Below, one piece after another: positions 26,440-35,287 of a DNA stretch of 64,000 bases. The notes below the pieces were generated by a model. It did no database searches and was not told the DNA's origin. It saw only the letters and a list, made by a program, of their open reading frames with translations. Where the stretch lies: NCBI GenBank assembly GCA_003640645.1, contig QGHH01000015.1:1-64000 (forward strand), given 5' to 3'. The position numbers were made by a program, and so were the translations under genes. The stretch comes from Fredinandcohnia aciditolerans. Its GTDB lineage: Bacteria > Bacillota > Bacilli > Bacillales > Bacillaceae_L. Position 1 is the stretch's first letter, and each line of letters starts with the position of its first letter.

Positions 26440-26577
26440 TCTACTACCCTCCCTTTAAACCTATTTCCAATTCTGCTATTAGACGATTTCCAGAGCATAA
26501 TAGGTTCAATTTATTAAAATTTATATATCCAATTTTTGCTGTCGTTAATTATGTATAAATTTGTTTTAATAAATGCC

Positions 26578-26604
26578 ATAAAAAAAAGCATCCGTTAAAG
26601 ATGC
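26578..26604 (-). terminator. Short hairpin with T-run on the minus strand
   Basis: GCATC (26600-26604 side) and GATGC form a 5-bp stem followed by nine T on the minus strand. It lies between csaA and the sigma gene. Confidence 0.5.
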
Positions 26605-26702
26605 ATACTTTGCAATTCTTCCATATCTTTGTCGCATAAATAAGTTTAGTAACCTATTATTTAATGTGAATGAAAACCATACACAATGTTTTATTCCATT
26701 AA

Positions 26703-26768
26703 ACCGCCCCGTTCGTTTAATAACTTCAACAAAAGTGCGTTATTCATTCTTGGATCAACGCACCCGTA
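26703..26768 (-). repeat. Dispersed hairpin element, copy 11
   Basis: CCGTTCGTTTAATAACTTCAAC, then GTGCGT (26735-26740) pairing with ACGCAC (26758-26763). Lies downstream of csaA on the minus strand, with a T-run (complement of AAAA) after the stem. Confidence 0.8.
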
Positions 26769-26851
26769 TGCTGAATTTCGTTGTCGACATTTTTTAAAGA
26801 TGGCACCGTTACTTTTTTATTGAAAAACAAATAGGATGTTCCTTTAAACTC

Positions 26852-27181
26852 CTATAATATCGGTGTTCCATTTTTAACAGATTCATCTGGCTTTAAAAGT
26901 ACCACGTCACCTTCCCCTGGTACACCGCCAATTACCAAAACTTCCGATTTAAAACCTGCGATACGCCTTGGAGGGAAATTTACTACCGCAACTACCTGAC
27001 GACCAATAAGTTGTTCTGGTGTATATCTTTGTGTAATTTGTGCCGAAGAATGTTTAATACCAATCTCTCCAAAATCAATTTCTAATTTTATCGCAGGTTT
27101 TCGTGCTTCTGGAAAGGGTTCTGCGTTAATAACAGTACCAATCCGGATGTCTAATTTCAAAAAATCCTCTATTGTTGCCAA
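26852..27181 (-). CDS. csaA: CsaA, tRNA-binding-fold chaperone
   Basis: 109 aa, the full length of CsaA. OB-fold of the tRNA-binding domain type: [32 protein letters not shown], then [42 protein letters not shown]. subtilis CsaA binds unfolded preproteins and SecA as an export chaperone. The sequence is close to that protein. Cytoplasmic, single gene. Confidence 0.9.
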   Translation of the reverse strand: MATIEDFLKLDIRIGTVINAEPFPEARKPAIKLEIDFGEIGIKHSSAQITQRYTPEQLIGRQVVAVVNFPPRRIAGFKSEVLVIGGVPGEGDVVLLKPDESVKNGTPIL

Positions 27182-27362
27182 CTAATTTAGCCTCCAATCA
27201 TTTACATTTAGTACCATTTTACCAAATTGCATTAAAAAATTAAATCATCAAACAATTTGCCTCGATTGTTGACATCAGTTAAACCTCTCTCTTTCACTAA
27301 ACAGCCCGTTAGTTCAACAAAAAAATGCTACTATTGCTATCACATTGTTTGAAAAAATCAAA

Positions 27363-27393
27363 ATCCTAGCGATATTATTCATATCACTAGGAT
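27363..27393 (-). terminator. Terminator of aldo/keto reductase gene
   Basis: ATCCTAG-C-GATAT pairs with ATATC-A-CTAGGAT; on the minus strand it is followed by a T-rich tract. Begins 15 bp after the stop. Confidence 0.8.
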
Positions 27394-27407
27394 GAAGAAC
27401 TACCTAA

Positions 27408-28214
27408 TTATAAGTTTTCAATCGTTTCTATATCTCTTTCAGATAATACGAAATCAAAAAGATCTAAATTAGATGCTTGATTTTCACGGTTGTGAGATTT
27501 AGGAATAACAATCACACCGCGTTGAATTTGGTATTTTAATAAGACTTGTGCACCAGACTTTTTATAGGCTTTACCGATTTCATCCAAAACTTCTTTTTGA
27601 TGGGGTTCTACTTTCATAGGTCCCCATGCAACAGGTGTAATGCCCTCGCCTTTTAATACGGCAAGGAGATCTTTGTTAGGTTCTTTTAAGTTAACTTGGA
27701 TTTGATTGACAGCTGGCTTCACTTTCGCAAACTCTTTCAATTCATCTAGATGATTTTTTCCAAAGTTTGAAACGCCGATTGCTTTTAATTTGCCAGCTTC
27801 GTAATATTCCTCAAAGACTTCCCAAGTGTTTTTAAGTTGTACTTTGTCTTCGATAGGGAAGTGAATAAGAAGTAGGTCGAGATAGTCTGTTTGGAAGTTT
27901 TTTAGACTGTTATCGATAGCTACTCGAGTAGCTTCCTTTGAAGAAATATATTCTTCGTTTCCTGGAACTTTTGTCGTAATGAATAACTCTTCTCGAGGCA
28001 CTGTACTTTCTGCTAAAACTCTTCCGACAAGTTCTTCGTTTCGATAAATGATGGCTGCGTCTATTGAACGGTACCCCAACTCAAGTGCTGATACTAGTTC
28101 AGGAATTTCATTTGTTAACTCCCCGTTATAGTCGTTATTTTCTTTTCCATAAGTATTTGTACCTGTACCTATAATTGGCATTTTTAACCCATTATTAAGT
28201 GTTATGTATTCCAT
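27408..28214 (-). CDS. Aldo/keto reductase
   Basis: 268 aa from ATG 28214, with GAGGGAG upstream; a GTG four codons earlier is possible. AKR TIM-barrel with catalytic tetrad positions visible: Asp in GYRSIDAAIIYRNEE (D and Y), Lys in ITTKVPG, His in LLLIHFPIE. The AKR signatures LKAIGVSNFGKNHLDEL and VIVIPKSHNRENQASN (NADPH-binding) are present. Reduces aldehydes or ketones with NADPH; similar to YtbE/YvgN-type enzymes. Single gene. Confidence 0.88.
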   Translation of the reverse strand: MEYITLNNGLKMPIIGTGTNTYGKENNDYNGELTNEIPELVSALELGYRSIDAAIIYRNEELVGRVLAESTVPREELFITTKVPGNEEYISSKEATRVAIDNSLKNFQTDYLDLLLIHFPIEDKVQLKNTWEVFEEYYEAGKLKAIGVSNFGKNHLDELKEFAKVKPAVNQIQVNLKEPNKDLLAVLKGEGITPVAWGPMKVEPHQKEVLDEIGKAYKKSGAQVLLKYQIQRGVIVIPKSHNRENQASNLDLFDFVLSERDIETIENL

Positions 28215-28434
28215 ATTTTTAAGCACTCCCTCTGTCTACGCTAATTTCTTTACTAACAAAGTTCATTATAACAAATTATAGAATTTTCAAATAGCAATAT
28301 GAGAAATCCTATTTAGCTAAACCCACCCTTTAGTTTAAGTACATAGTTCACAATATCCATTCATCTGCTTTTTAGTACTTTTTAGTATATCTTTATTTTT
28401 TACTAAACGAATTAGGTTGATTTATCTCAAATTA

Positions 28435-28471
28435 TGTTATATATTTCTAATATAGTGTTATATATTTCTAA
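28435..28471 (+). promoter_or_regulatory. Direct repeat, candidate operator
   Basis: TGTTATATATTTCTAA occurs at 28435-28450 and again at 28456-28471. The spacing is 21 bp, two helical turns. It lies just upstream of the membrane protein/XRE operon, so it may be where the XRE protein binds. Confidence 0.5.
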
Positions 28472-28490
28472 CGTTGGGTGGTCATATATT

Positions 28491-28886
28491 TTGAACATTA
28501 AAATATTACTTTTAGTTGTTACTTCTCTTGGTGTTGTATTCGGAATGTTATATCAAATTGGTTCTTTATTTCGAAATAATGACAGTTTATCAGCATCATT
28601 TTTATTAATTGGATTAGTAAGTTTTATTGGATTGATATCAATAATTTTAAAAAGACTTTTCTCTGAACTAAAACAAGGTATCTCATTTGAAGATGAACGT
28701 TCTAAAAAAATTAAGTTACATTCAGCAGGAACAGCATACTTTTATTCCTTATATATATGGGTTGCTTTACTTACTTTTCAAAAATACTTCAACAAAGATG
28801 ACATTTTATTATTAGGATTAATTGGGATGGTATTAACCCTATTTATATCTTGGTTCTTTACCAAGAATAAGAAAGGCTTAGAATAA
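28491..28886 (+). CDS. Four-helix membrane protein of XRE operon, hypothetical
   Basis: 131 aa from TTG 28491 (GGGTGG upstream); an earlier ATG at 28434 would translate the direct repeat. Four membrane helices in two pairs, separated by a charged loop ([24 protein letters not shown]). The FEDERSKKI segment is typical of DUF2178/DUF3796-like membrane proteins found beside XRE regulators. Its stop overlaps the XRE start (TAATG). Confidence 0.65.
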   Translation: MNIKILLLVVTSLGVVFGMLYQIGSLFRNNDSLSASFLLIGLVSFIGLISIILKRLFSELKQGISFEDERSKKIKLHSAGTAYFYSLYIWVALLTFQKYFNKDDILLLGLIGMVLTLFISWFFTKNKKGLE

Positions 28887-29092
28887 TGAAGACAAAGATT
28901 AAAGAATACAGAGCAAAGCATAATATGACTCAATTAGATCTTGCAAAAGCAGTTGGAGTAAGAAGAGAAACCATTAGCTTTTTAGAAAAAGGTGAGTATA
29001 ATCCTTCCTTAAAATTAGCAGTTAAAATCGCTCACCAGTTTCACATAACGGTAGAAGATTTATTTATTTTTGAAGAAAGCGATTTTAAATAA
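28886..29092 (+). CDS. XRE-family transcriptional regulator
   Basis: 68 aa, almost entirely one helix-turn-helix: [42 protein letters not shown]. Ending [12 protein letters not shown] as in YozG/Cro-like small regulators. Overlaps the upstream membrane gene by one base, so the two are co-translated. Such pairs are common in Bacillales and often self-regulate. Confidence 0.85.
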   Translation: MKTKIKEYRAKHNMTQLDLAKAVGVRRETISFLEKGEYNPSLKLAVKIAHQFHITVEDLFIFEESDFK

Positions 29093-29121
29093 CTACTCGT
29101 TTAAGGAAGGAGGTGAGATAG

Positions 29122-29226
29122 ATGTTCGTATATTTGTACCGCAAAATGAATAAAACTCAACAAAAACTAACTTTAGGAATCACAATTACTATGTTAATCA
29201 CTGGTTCGCTAATTCTCTTCATTTAA
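29122..29226 (+). CDS. 34-aa membrane peptide at the end of the XRE operon
   Basis: A very strong AAGGAGGTGA precedes ATG 29122. Product MFVYLYRKMNKTQQKLTLGI continues to one helix (TITMLITGSLILFI). It starts 29 bp after the XRE stop and ends before the terminator at 29309. The site strength argues it is translated. Function unknown. Confidence 0.55.
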   Translation: MFVYLYRKMNKTQQKLTLGITITMLITGSLILFI

Positions 29227-29308
29227 TACTGTCCAATTTTTTGTAACAAATTGTAAATACGAAATATAAAAAGTGACATAAACTTCCTCTAAATACTTTT
29301 CTAATGAA

Positions 29309-29358
29309 AAGAAAGTGCTTAGAATTGGAACTACATTCATGCACTTTCTTATTTTTTA
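29309..29358 (+). terminator. Terminator of the XRE operon
   Basis: AAGAAAGTGC (29309-29318) pairs with GCACTTTCTT (29341-29350), then a T-rich run. Confidence 0.8.
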
Positions 29359-29382
29359 GTTTCATCTCTATTCAACATTCCT

Positions 29383-29430
29383 GCCCCGTTAGTGAAAAAG
29401 CGACTGCTTATTTCGCAATCGCACCCTTTT
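29383..29430 (-). repeat. Dispersed hairpin element, copy 12 (variant stem)
   Basis: CCCCGTTAGTGAAAAA then GCGACTGC-TTATTTC-GCAATCGC (29400-29422). The right flank CACCC is as in other copies. Region 29430-29790 holds no gene I can support. Confidence 0.65.
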
Positions 29431-29793
29431 GTTAAATTAGTTAAAATCCGTTATTGCTTATTCAATACCATATGTATTAACAATTTCAGGGTTTGAAAGG
29501 ACGAACACTAATCATATAATTACAGTTGTAAAAAAACAAATCCATGCTATTATTTTTGTTTTTTTATCAATTTCAGTTCTTCTCTCTCATGTACCGATGT
29601 ATTAATGACTAAAACGATCTTTCCTATAAATTTCTTCATGTAATACACCAGTTCCACAGCCTTTATTGAGAGTTATAATTAGCTCTTTCTTTCTGCTGTT
29701 CAGTTATAGACCAGTTCGCTTAAGTACATTTCTACACAATCTTTATTTTCTTTATACTAAAAAAAGTGACTCTCCTCTTAAATAACAACAAAA

Positions 29794-30201
29794 TTAATTA
29801 TTCTTTTTTATTTTCCTTTCTGCCTTACTCTTGTTTTCACTGACTCTAAATTTTACGATTTTACTAACTAATTCATAAGGGATGGTTTTTCCAATAGGAA
29901 ATTGCACTGCACCTTTCGATGTCTTATATCCAGATAATTCCTGTTTGAATGTAGTAATTCCGTTTGAAGTTGGATAAAACCCTATATGATTTTTATATGC
30001 AGCAAAATGTACCAAATTTCCATTTAATGCAAAAGTGGGCATTCCATAACTTATTTTTTCCTCAGTATTTGGCGCGGATTCCTTTATAACCTGTCTTAAT
30101 TTATTTAGTATTTCTTGAATCTCTTGAGGAAATTGTGCAATATATTCATCAATTGATTTCGGAATATTGTCAGATTGTTCCATCGTACTGCTCTTTTTCA
30201 T
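29794..30201 (-). CDS. DUF1801 / YdhG-like iron-chaperone-type protein
   Basis: 135 aa from ATG 30201 (GAGGTGAG upstream). Typical pattern: SIDEYIAQFPQEIQEILNKLRQVIKESAPNTEEKISYGMPTF, then VHFAAYKNHIGFYP. Similar to B. subtilis YdhG (Fra), a frataxin-fold protein proposed to deliver iron for Fe-S assembly. Lys-rich C-terminus. Single gene. Confidence 0.8.
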   Translation of the reverse strand: MKKSSTMEQSDNIPKSIDEYIAQFPQEIQEILNKLRQVIKESAPNTEEKISYGMPTFALNGNLVHFAAYKNHIGFYPTSNGITTFKQELSGYKTSKGAVQFPIGKTIPYELVSKIVKFRVSENKSKAERKIKKNN

Positions 30202-30348
30202 ATAACTCACCTCAGCATTAGCTTTTCTCATCAATAGCTAACTATTCAACAATCCTGTCCATTACTTGAATAAGAAAAACTTCCTGGATTGGCAGTCGAT
30301 CATAACCCAAATAATCCATTAGTTCAACTAAGAATCTCCTTTTTAAAC

Positions 30349-30801
30349 CTACAAATCTTGAGAGAATCGCACCATATCCCTACACTGTATACCATTTTCG
30401 AAAATTGCTTCCGAATAGTGCCTAATGAAGAAATCTATATCAACACCAGTTATTCTGAATCCACATTTTTGGTAAAGGGCTATTTGTCCGATACTTGAAT
30501 TTCCTGTACCGACTTCTATAGTTCTGTATCCTTTTGACTTAGCTACATTAATTGCATCAATTATTAATTGTTTCCCCAAGCCTTTGCCGTGGCGGGTGTT
30601 TATTACTGCAATATTCACCAACTCCACCGTTTCAGGTCTTGTCGGAAGTAGCACATACACCCCAATGATTTGCCCATCACTTTCGGCTACATAGCACTCT
30701 CCCCTTTTTATATATTCCTCAACAAGTATTCTAGAAGGGTCAGCTAATAACAACAAATCCATTGGGGGATCTTCATTGATATGTAGTTTACGAATGACCA
30801 T
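30349..30801 (-). CDS. GNAT-family N-acetyltransferase
   Basis: 150 aa. Motif A: LVNIAVINTRHGKGLGKQLIIDAINVAK (Q/R-x-x-G-x-G/A type: RHGKGLGK), motif B: IALYQKCGFRITGVDIDF. Acetyl-CoA-dependent transferase of unknown substrate. Start ATG 30801 with GGGAG upstream. The flanking 30236-30345 has decayed hairpin-element pieces. Confidence 0.82.
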   Translation of the reverse strand: MVIRKLHINEDPPMDLLLLADPSRILVEEYIKRGECYVAESDGQIIGVYVLLPTRPETVELVNIAVINTRHGKGLGKQLIIDAINVAKSKGYRTIEVGTGNSSIGQIALYQKCGFRITGVDIDFFIRHYSEAIFENGIQCRDMVRFSQDL

Positions 30802-30859
30802 ATTACTCTCCCACTTATAACTGTTGTATTTTCTTTCACTTTATCATTTCTTTGTTAAA

Positions 30860-30930
30860 CAAACCTGTTCATAGTTTAATAACTCCAACAAAAATAAACG
30901 ATAATCCTTCTTGGATTATCGCACCCATTA
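30860..30930 (-). repeat. Dispersed hairpin element, copy 13 (perfect 9-bp stem)
   Basis: CGATAATCC (30899-30907) pairs perfectly with GGATTATCG (30913-30921) around TTCTT. It overlaps the last codons of the gene at 30869-31318. Confidence 0.85.
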
Positions 30931-31318
30931 GCGGTATCATTATTTTTCTGTTTTTATTTCTACACTGGATAATACTTTCTTTTTCAGAAATACTTTTTTC
31001 TACTCTAACTTTATTTATTTCAACACCCTTTACAGGAGTATCGGTCAATGTGAAATGAATTCTATCAAAGGGAATGTCACCATGATGTGAACCATAATTT
31101 AACGCACTTCCATTTACAATATGTCTGCGAGTATCACCTTCAATTCTTTCGATTTCTATTCTTGGACACAAAATAAAATCTGAATATTTTTGGTCAAGAT
31201 AAGAATAGTATCTTGCATATAAAGTTTCTTCGAGCAATTCATTTTTTAAATCTCCTCCTCTCCACCCCACCAAGATTAATCCAACTAGAACAATAACTAA
31301 TATGAACATTCCTTTCAT
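30869..31318 (-). CDS. Hypothetical membrane-anchored protein whose C-terminus lies in a repeat element
   Basis: 149 aa. One N-terminal helix (3-18), then a soluble domain with YARYYSYLDQKYSDFILCPRIEIE and HFTLTDTPVKGVEI. The last 19 residues (MGAIIQEGLSFIFVGVIKL) are encoded by dispersed hairpin element copy 13, so the original end was probably replaced when the element arrived. No family recognised. Confidence 0.6.
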   Translation of the reverse strand: MKGMFILVIVLVGLILVGWRGGDLKNELLEETLYARYYSYLDQKYSDFILCPRIEIERIEGDTRRHIVNGSALNYGSHHGDIPFDRIHFTLTDTPVKGVEINKVRVEKSISEKESIIQCRNKNRKIMIPLMGAIIQEGLSFIFVGVIKL

Positions 31319-31546
31319 GAATTTCTCCCACCTCTGGATAAATTAATATGGGTATTTTTCCATTCAATTTAAATTAAATACAAGTAGGAGCTGTCTTTTC
31401 GACAGCCCGTTGATCAACGATCCTGCCCCTATTGAAAATCAACTTCAACATCTTGTTACATCGTTCCCCTTCTATTTCTTGTAAAAATGATTTATTCTAT
31501 AGAAGGTTGAACAAACAGTTGTATGATGTATTGAGGTGGAAAAATA

Positions 31547-32251
31547 TTGAATCCTATTTTAATAGTCGATGATGAAAAAGAGATTGCCGATTTAGTGAAG
31601 TTTTATCTGATGAATGAAGGCTATGAAGTTCAAGTGTTTTATGATGGAAAGCCAGCTTTAGAGTATATTCAGAATCATGAACTCGAGCTTGCCATTTTGG
31701 ATGTGATGCTCCCCAATGTGGATGGGTTTACGATATGCCAGAAGATCCGTGAGAACTATCATTATCCTGTCATTATGCTGACAGCAAAAATTGAAGATAT
31801 CGACAAAATTACTGGACTTACACTTGGTGCCGATGATTACATTACAAAGCCGTTTAACCCGCTTGAAATGGTGGCAAGAGTGAAAGCCCAACTACGACGC
31901 TATAAACGGTATAACCCGAACAATAGTCTTATTACAGAGCCTGCACCCGTTGCCAAGGAATTCGACTTCTCAGGGTTAATCATCAATCAGGATACCCATA
32001 AATGTACACTTTATGGTAAACCTCTCCCCTTAACTCCCATAGAATTTTCGATTCTGTGGCATTTATGTGAAAACAAAGGGAAGGTTGTTTCTTCTGAGGA
32101 ATTGTTTGAAGCGGTGTGGGGCGAAAAATATATTGATAACAACAATACAGTTATGGCCCATATTGCACGTTTGAGGGAAAAAATGAAGGAACCTTCGCGA
32201 AAACCAAAGTTTATTAAAACAGTATGGGGGGTTGGCTATACCATTGAATAG
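31547..32251 (+). CDS. vanR: VanR-type response regulator
   Basis: 234 aa, TTG start with GAGGTGG upstream. N-terminal receiver domain with acidic pair DDE (8-10), phosphoacceptor D52 (LDVMLP) and Lys in MLTAKIED. C-terminal OmpR-type winged helix (TPIEFSILWHLCENKGKVVSSEELFEAVW; NNTVMAHIARLREKM). Would activate the van genes when phosphorylated by VanS. First gene of the cluster, overlapping vanS. Closest in layout to VanR of vanG/vanC-type clusters. Confidence 0.88.
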   Translation: MNPILIVDDEKEIADLVKFYLMNEGYEVQVFYDGKPALEYIQNHELELAILDVMLPNVDGFTICQKIRENYHYPVIMLTAKIEDIDKITGLTLGADDYITKPFNPLEMVARVKAQLRRYKRYNPNNSLITEPAPVAKEFDFSGLIINQDTHKCTLYGKPLPLTPIEFSILWHLCENKGKVVSSEELFEAVWGEKYIDNNNTVMAHIARLREKMKEPSRKPKFIKTVWGVGYTIE

Positions 32252-33338
32252 AGAGAGTGCCGCAAGCAGCGGTTTGACTAAGCAGATATTCACGAAATTC
32301 TTTATGACAATTTTTATTTTTACTGTTAGTTTAGCAGCCGCTATTGTTGTGGGGTATTACATATTGAGGAGTTTTGTCTGGTATTCAACTGATTTGATTT
32401 ACGTTCTGCTCACCCCCATTCGCAATCACCCTATCCCATTCATACTCATAACATGGATGATTGGCTTTATTATCATCTTTATCTTCTTTTGGAGAAAAAC
32501 ACTCCATTATGTAGATCAGATTGTGGAAGCAAGCAGAAATCTTGCTTCTGACAATAGTGATTACATCCGTCTACCATCTGAATTAAAACAAGTGGAAGAT
32601 CGGATGAATGCCATCAAGCAGGAATCCATCCGTAATGCCCGGCTAGCGAAGGAAGCAGAACAGCGGAAAAACGACCTGCTCGTGTACTTGGCTCATGATT
32701 TGAAGACACCATTAACGTCTGTAATTGGCTATTTAACGTTGCTTCGAGATGAGCAGCAAATTTCGGAGGAACTCCGGGAAAAATACTTATCCATTTCATT
32801 GGATAAAGCTGAAAGGCTCGAAGAATTAATTAATGAGTTTTTTGAAATTACACGTTTTAATTTAACTCAGTTAAGTCCTGAGATGAGCCATATTAATCTC
32901 ACAAGGATGCTCGAGCAGATTACGTTCGAATTTAATCCGCTGTTTGCTGAAAAGAACCTAACCTGCCAGTTAGACATTGAGGACAATCTGGAAATCTCCT
33001 GTGATGTGAATAAAATGGAGCGTGTTTTTGACAACCTAATCCGCAATGCCATTAATTACAGCTATGAAAATAGTCCAATCATCATTCGTTCGAAGAAGGA
33101 CAATGATTATTTACAGCTTTATTTTATAAACAATGGCCCTGTTATTCCAAAAGACAAGCTTAATCGTATCTTTGAACAATTCTATCGATTGGATACATCA
33201 CGCGGTACAAAAACAGGTGGTGCTGGCCTGGGGCTTGCTATTGCGAAAGAAATCGTAGAATTACACGGAGGCACCATTTCCGCTCAAAGCGAAGAAGAGA
33301 AAGTCGAATTTATCGTCAGACTCCCTCTTTCACCGTAA
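32244..33338 (+). CDS. vanS: VanS-type sensor histidine kinase
   Basis: 364 aa from TTG 32244, about 12 nt after GGGGGG. An in-frame TTG at 32232 abuts that site. Overlaps vanR by 8 bp. Two membrane helices (about 22-45 and 68-84), HAMP-like linker, H-box VYLAHDLKTPLTSVIGYL (H151), N-box FDNLIRNAINYSYENSP, G-box GTKTGGAGLGLAIAKEIVELHGG. Would sense glycopeptide or wall damage and phosphorylate VanR. Short extracytoplasmic loop, as in VanS. Confidence 0.87.
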   Translation: MNRESAASSGLTKQIFTKFFMTIFIFTVSLAAAIVVGYYILRSFVWYSTDLIYVLLTPIRNHPIPFILITWMIGFIIIFIFFWRKTLHYVDQIVEASRNLASDNSDYIRLPSELKQVEDRMNAIKQESIRNARLAKEAEQRKNDLLVYLAHDLKTPLTSVIGYLTLLRDEQQISEELREKYLSISLDKAERLEELINEFFEITRFNLTQLSPEMSHINLTRMLEQITFEFNPLFAEKNLTCQLDIEDNLEISCDVNKMERVFDNLIRNAINYSYENSPIIIRSKKDNDYLQLYFINNGPVIPKDKLNRIFEQFYRLDTSRGTKTGGAGLGLAIAKEIVELHGGTISAQSEEEKVEFIVRLPLSP

Positions 33339-33374
33339 GAAAATTGTAAGAATTAAAGAAGAAAAACGTATTAT
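33336..33374 (+). promoter_or_regulatory. Candidate VanR-responsive promoter of the resistance genes
   Basis: GTAAGAA occurs at 33336-33342 and 33347-33353, one 11-bp turn apart, as OmpR-family regulators often bind. A TATTAT -10-like box is at 33369-33374. The repeat overlaps the vanS stop. Inference from spacing only. Confidence 0.4.
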
Positions 33375-33398
33375 TTCCTTGAAGATAAACGAAAAACT

Positions 33399-33450
33399 AA
33401 CACTATTTGTTTTAGTACGATACAAGTACAGAAACAAATAGTGTTTTTTA
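33399..33450 (+). terminator. Intergenic terminator/attenuator before the ligase gene
   Basis: AACACTATTTGTTT (33399-33412) pairs perfectly with AAACAAATAGTGTT (33432-33445), then a six-T run. It ends only 6 bp before the ligase ribosome binding site. It may end vanRS transcripts or attenuate the ligase message. Confidence 0.8.
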
Positions 33451-33470
33451 TTTATAAGGAGGAAATAATT

Positions 33471-34523
33471 ATGGAAAAAATGATCGTTGCTGTTATCTTT
33501 GGAGGCTGTTCAAATGAATATGATGTATCACTGCAATCAACTTACTCTGTTATTACCCATATGGACCAAGATAAATATGAAAAAGTGTTAATTGGCATTA
33601 CAAAGGAAGGCCACTGGTACCGTTATCAGGGTAGCGTGGAAAATATTCTGAACAATACCTGGTGGTGTGATGAGGTAAACTGCATACCTGCCTTCTTTTC
33701 TCCTAATCGCTATGAGAATTATCTACTTGAAAATCGAAATGGACATGTAACCGAAACAATGATTGATATTGTTTTCCCGGTGCTACACGGCAAGAATGGC
33801 GAAGACGGAACACTACAGGGATACTTAGAACTAACCGGAATCCCATACGTCGGATGTGACACCTTGTCTTCTGCTTTATGCATGGATAAAGACCGTGCAC
33901 ATAAATTAGTGGAGCTTGAAGGCGTTAAAACACCTGCTTCCATCGTTTTTTCAAGGTCTCAATTAATGGAAGAGATTGTCACACAAACAAGTCACCTCCA
34001 GCTGCCGCTTTTTGTTAAGCCAGTCAAATCAGGGTCATCGATTGGAATTACGCTCGTTACAGAAAAGGAAGAACTTCCAAGTGCAGTTGCTGAAGCCTTT
34101 TCTCACGATGAGCGGATCATCATTGAAGAATATATTGAGGGATTTGAGGTTGGTTGCGCGATTCTTGGAAATGAGGACCTGATTGTGGGGGAAGTTGATG
34201 AAATTGAATTAGAGACTGGGTATTTTGATTTTAATGAAAAATACACCCTTACTACCTCAAACATTCATATGCCAGCCCGTATTGATAAAGATATGAAAGC
34301 TAAAGTAAACGATACGGCTATTCAAATTTATCGTGCACTTGGCTGCTCTGGATTGGCAAGAGTGGACATGTTTATTACACCAAAAAGAGACATTGTCTTT
34401 AACGAGGTCAATACCTTCCCTGGCTTCACCGATCACAGCCGATATCCAAATATGATGAAAGGCATTGGGGTAACGTTTTCTGAAATCATCGATCGGTTGA
34501 TCCAATTGGGGTTGGAACGATGA
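33471..34523 (+). CDS. VanG/VanC-type D-alanine--D-serine ligase
   Basis: 350 aa from ATG 33471 after AAGGAGG. ATP-grasp ligase joining D-Ala to D-Ser to make vancomycin-insensitive precursors. Visible motifs: FPVLHGKNGEDGTLQG, VGCDTLSSALCMDKDRAHKL, PLFVKPVKSGSSIGIT (ATP), EVDEIELETGYFDFNEKYTL (omega loop), FNEVNTFPGFT (metal). The EKYTL loop matches D-Ala-D-Ser ligases of the VanG/VanC/VanE group, not the D-Lac type. Most like VanG as I recall it. Overlaps vanXY by 4 bp. Confidence 0.88.
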   Translation: MEKMIVAVIFGGCSNEYDVSLQSTYSVITHMDQDKYEKVLIGITKEGHWYRYQGSVENILNNTWWCDEVNCIPAFFSPNRYENYLLENRNGHVTETMIDIVFPVLHGKNGEDGTLQGYLELTGIPYVGCDTLSSALCMDKDRAHKLVELEGVKTPASIVFSRSQLMEEIVTQTSHLQLPLFVKPVKSGSSIGITLVTEKEELPSAVAEAFSHDERIIIEEYIEGFEVGCAILGNEDLIVGEVDEIELETGYFDFNEKYTLTTSNIHMPARIDKDMKAKVNDTAIQIYRALGCSGLARVDMFITPKRDIVFNEVNTFPGFTDHSRYPNMMKGIGVTFSEIIDRLIQLGLER

Positions 34524-35287
34524 GAAAGATAACATTACACAAAGATGATATTTACAGAGGGTATTTGATATTGGTTAACCGTGATCATGGTCTGAAACAG
34601 ATACAAACTCAATATTCACCAACACTTGTTCCAAGTCTAGCAAACTATGAAACGATTTTACTTGAAAGAAGGGTCGCAGCATCGTTAACACAGCTTCTAG
34701 AAAAAATTGGATCACGAGGAAGAATTATTCCGGTTAGCGGATACCGAAGTAAGGCTGAACAAGAAAAGCTATACCAAGATTCTCTCATTGAAAATGGCAG
34801 AAACTTTACAGAACAATATGTAGCCTATCCAGGCTGCAGCGAACATCAGACTGGCCTTGCGATTGATTTGGGAGAAAATCTAGCCGAGATCGATTTCATT
34901 CGTCCATCCTTTCCATATACAGGGATCTATTCACATTTTCGTGAGCTTGCCGCAGACTATGGTTTTATTGAACGTTATTCGCGTGGCAAAGAACAGATCA
35001 CAAGGATCTCACATGAGCCATGGCATTTCCGCTATGTCGGATATCCTCATGCAAGAATTATGGAACGCCACAGTTTCTGTTTAGAAGAATACATTCAGTT
35101 TCTTTCCGATTTTCCGAAGAATGGCCAGCACTATATCTTTACGGAAAAGGGTAAAGAATTTGAGGTTTACCATGTAAAGGGAATGGATGAGGAGACTGTA
35201 ATTGAAATACCTAAAGATTGCTTGTATCAAATTTCAGGGAATAATGTGGACGGCTTTATTGTGACAATATGGAGCAATCCTTTATGA
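34520..35287 (+). CDS. vanXY: VanXY-type D,D-dipeptidase/carboxypeptidase
   Basis: 255 aa. Zinc peptidase of the M15B/VanY family. Zinc ligands and catalytic residues are visible as SEHQTGLAIDL (H109, D116) and HEPWHFRYVG (E166, H169), with Arg76 in VSGYRSK. No signal peptide, so it is cytoplasmic like VanXY. It would remove D-Ala-D-Ala dipeptide and the terminal D-Ala of pentapeptide, so that D-Ser ends take over. ATGA overlap with the ligase gene and 19-bp overlap with vanT give a tightly coupled operon. Confidence 0.88.
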   Translation: MRKITLHKDDIYRGYLILVNRDHGLKQIQTQYSPTLVPSLANYETILLERRVAASLTQLLEKIGSRGRIIPVSGYRSKAEQEKLYQDSLIENGRNFTEQYVAYPGCSEHQTGLAIDLGENLAEIDFIRPSFPYTGIYSHFRELAADYGFIERYSRGKEQITRISHEPWHFRYVGYPHARIMERHSFCLEEYIQFLSDFPKNGQHYIFTEKGKEFEVYHVKGMDEETVIEIPKDCLYQISGNNVDGFIVTIWSNPL

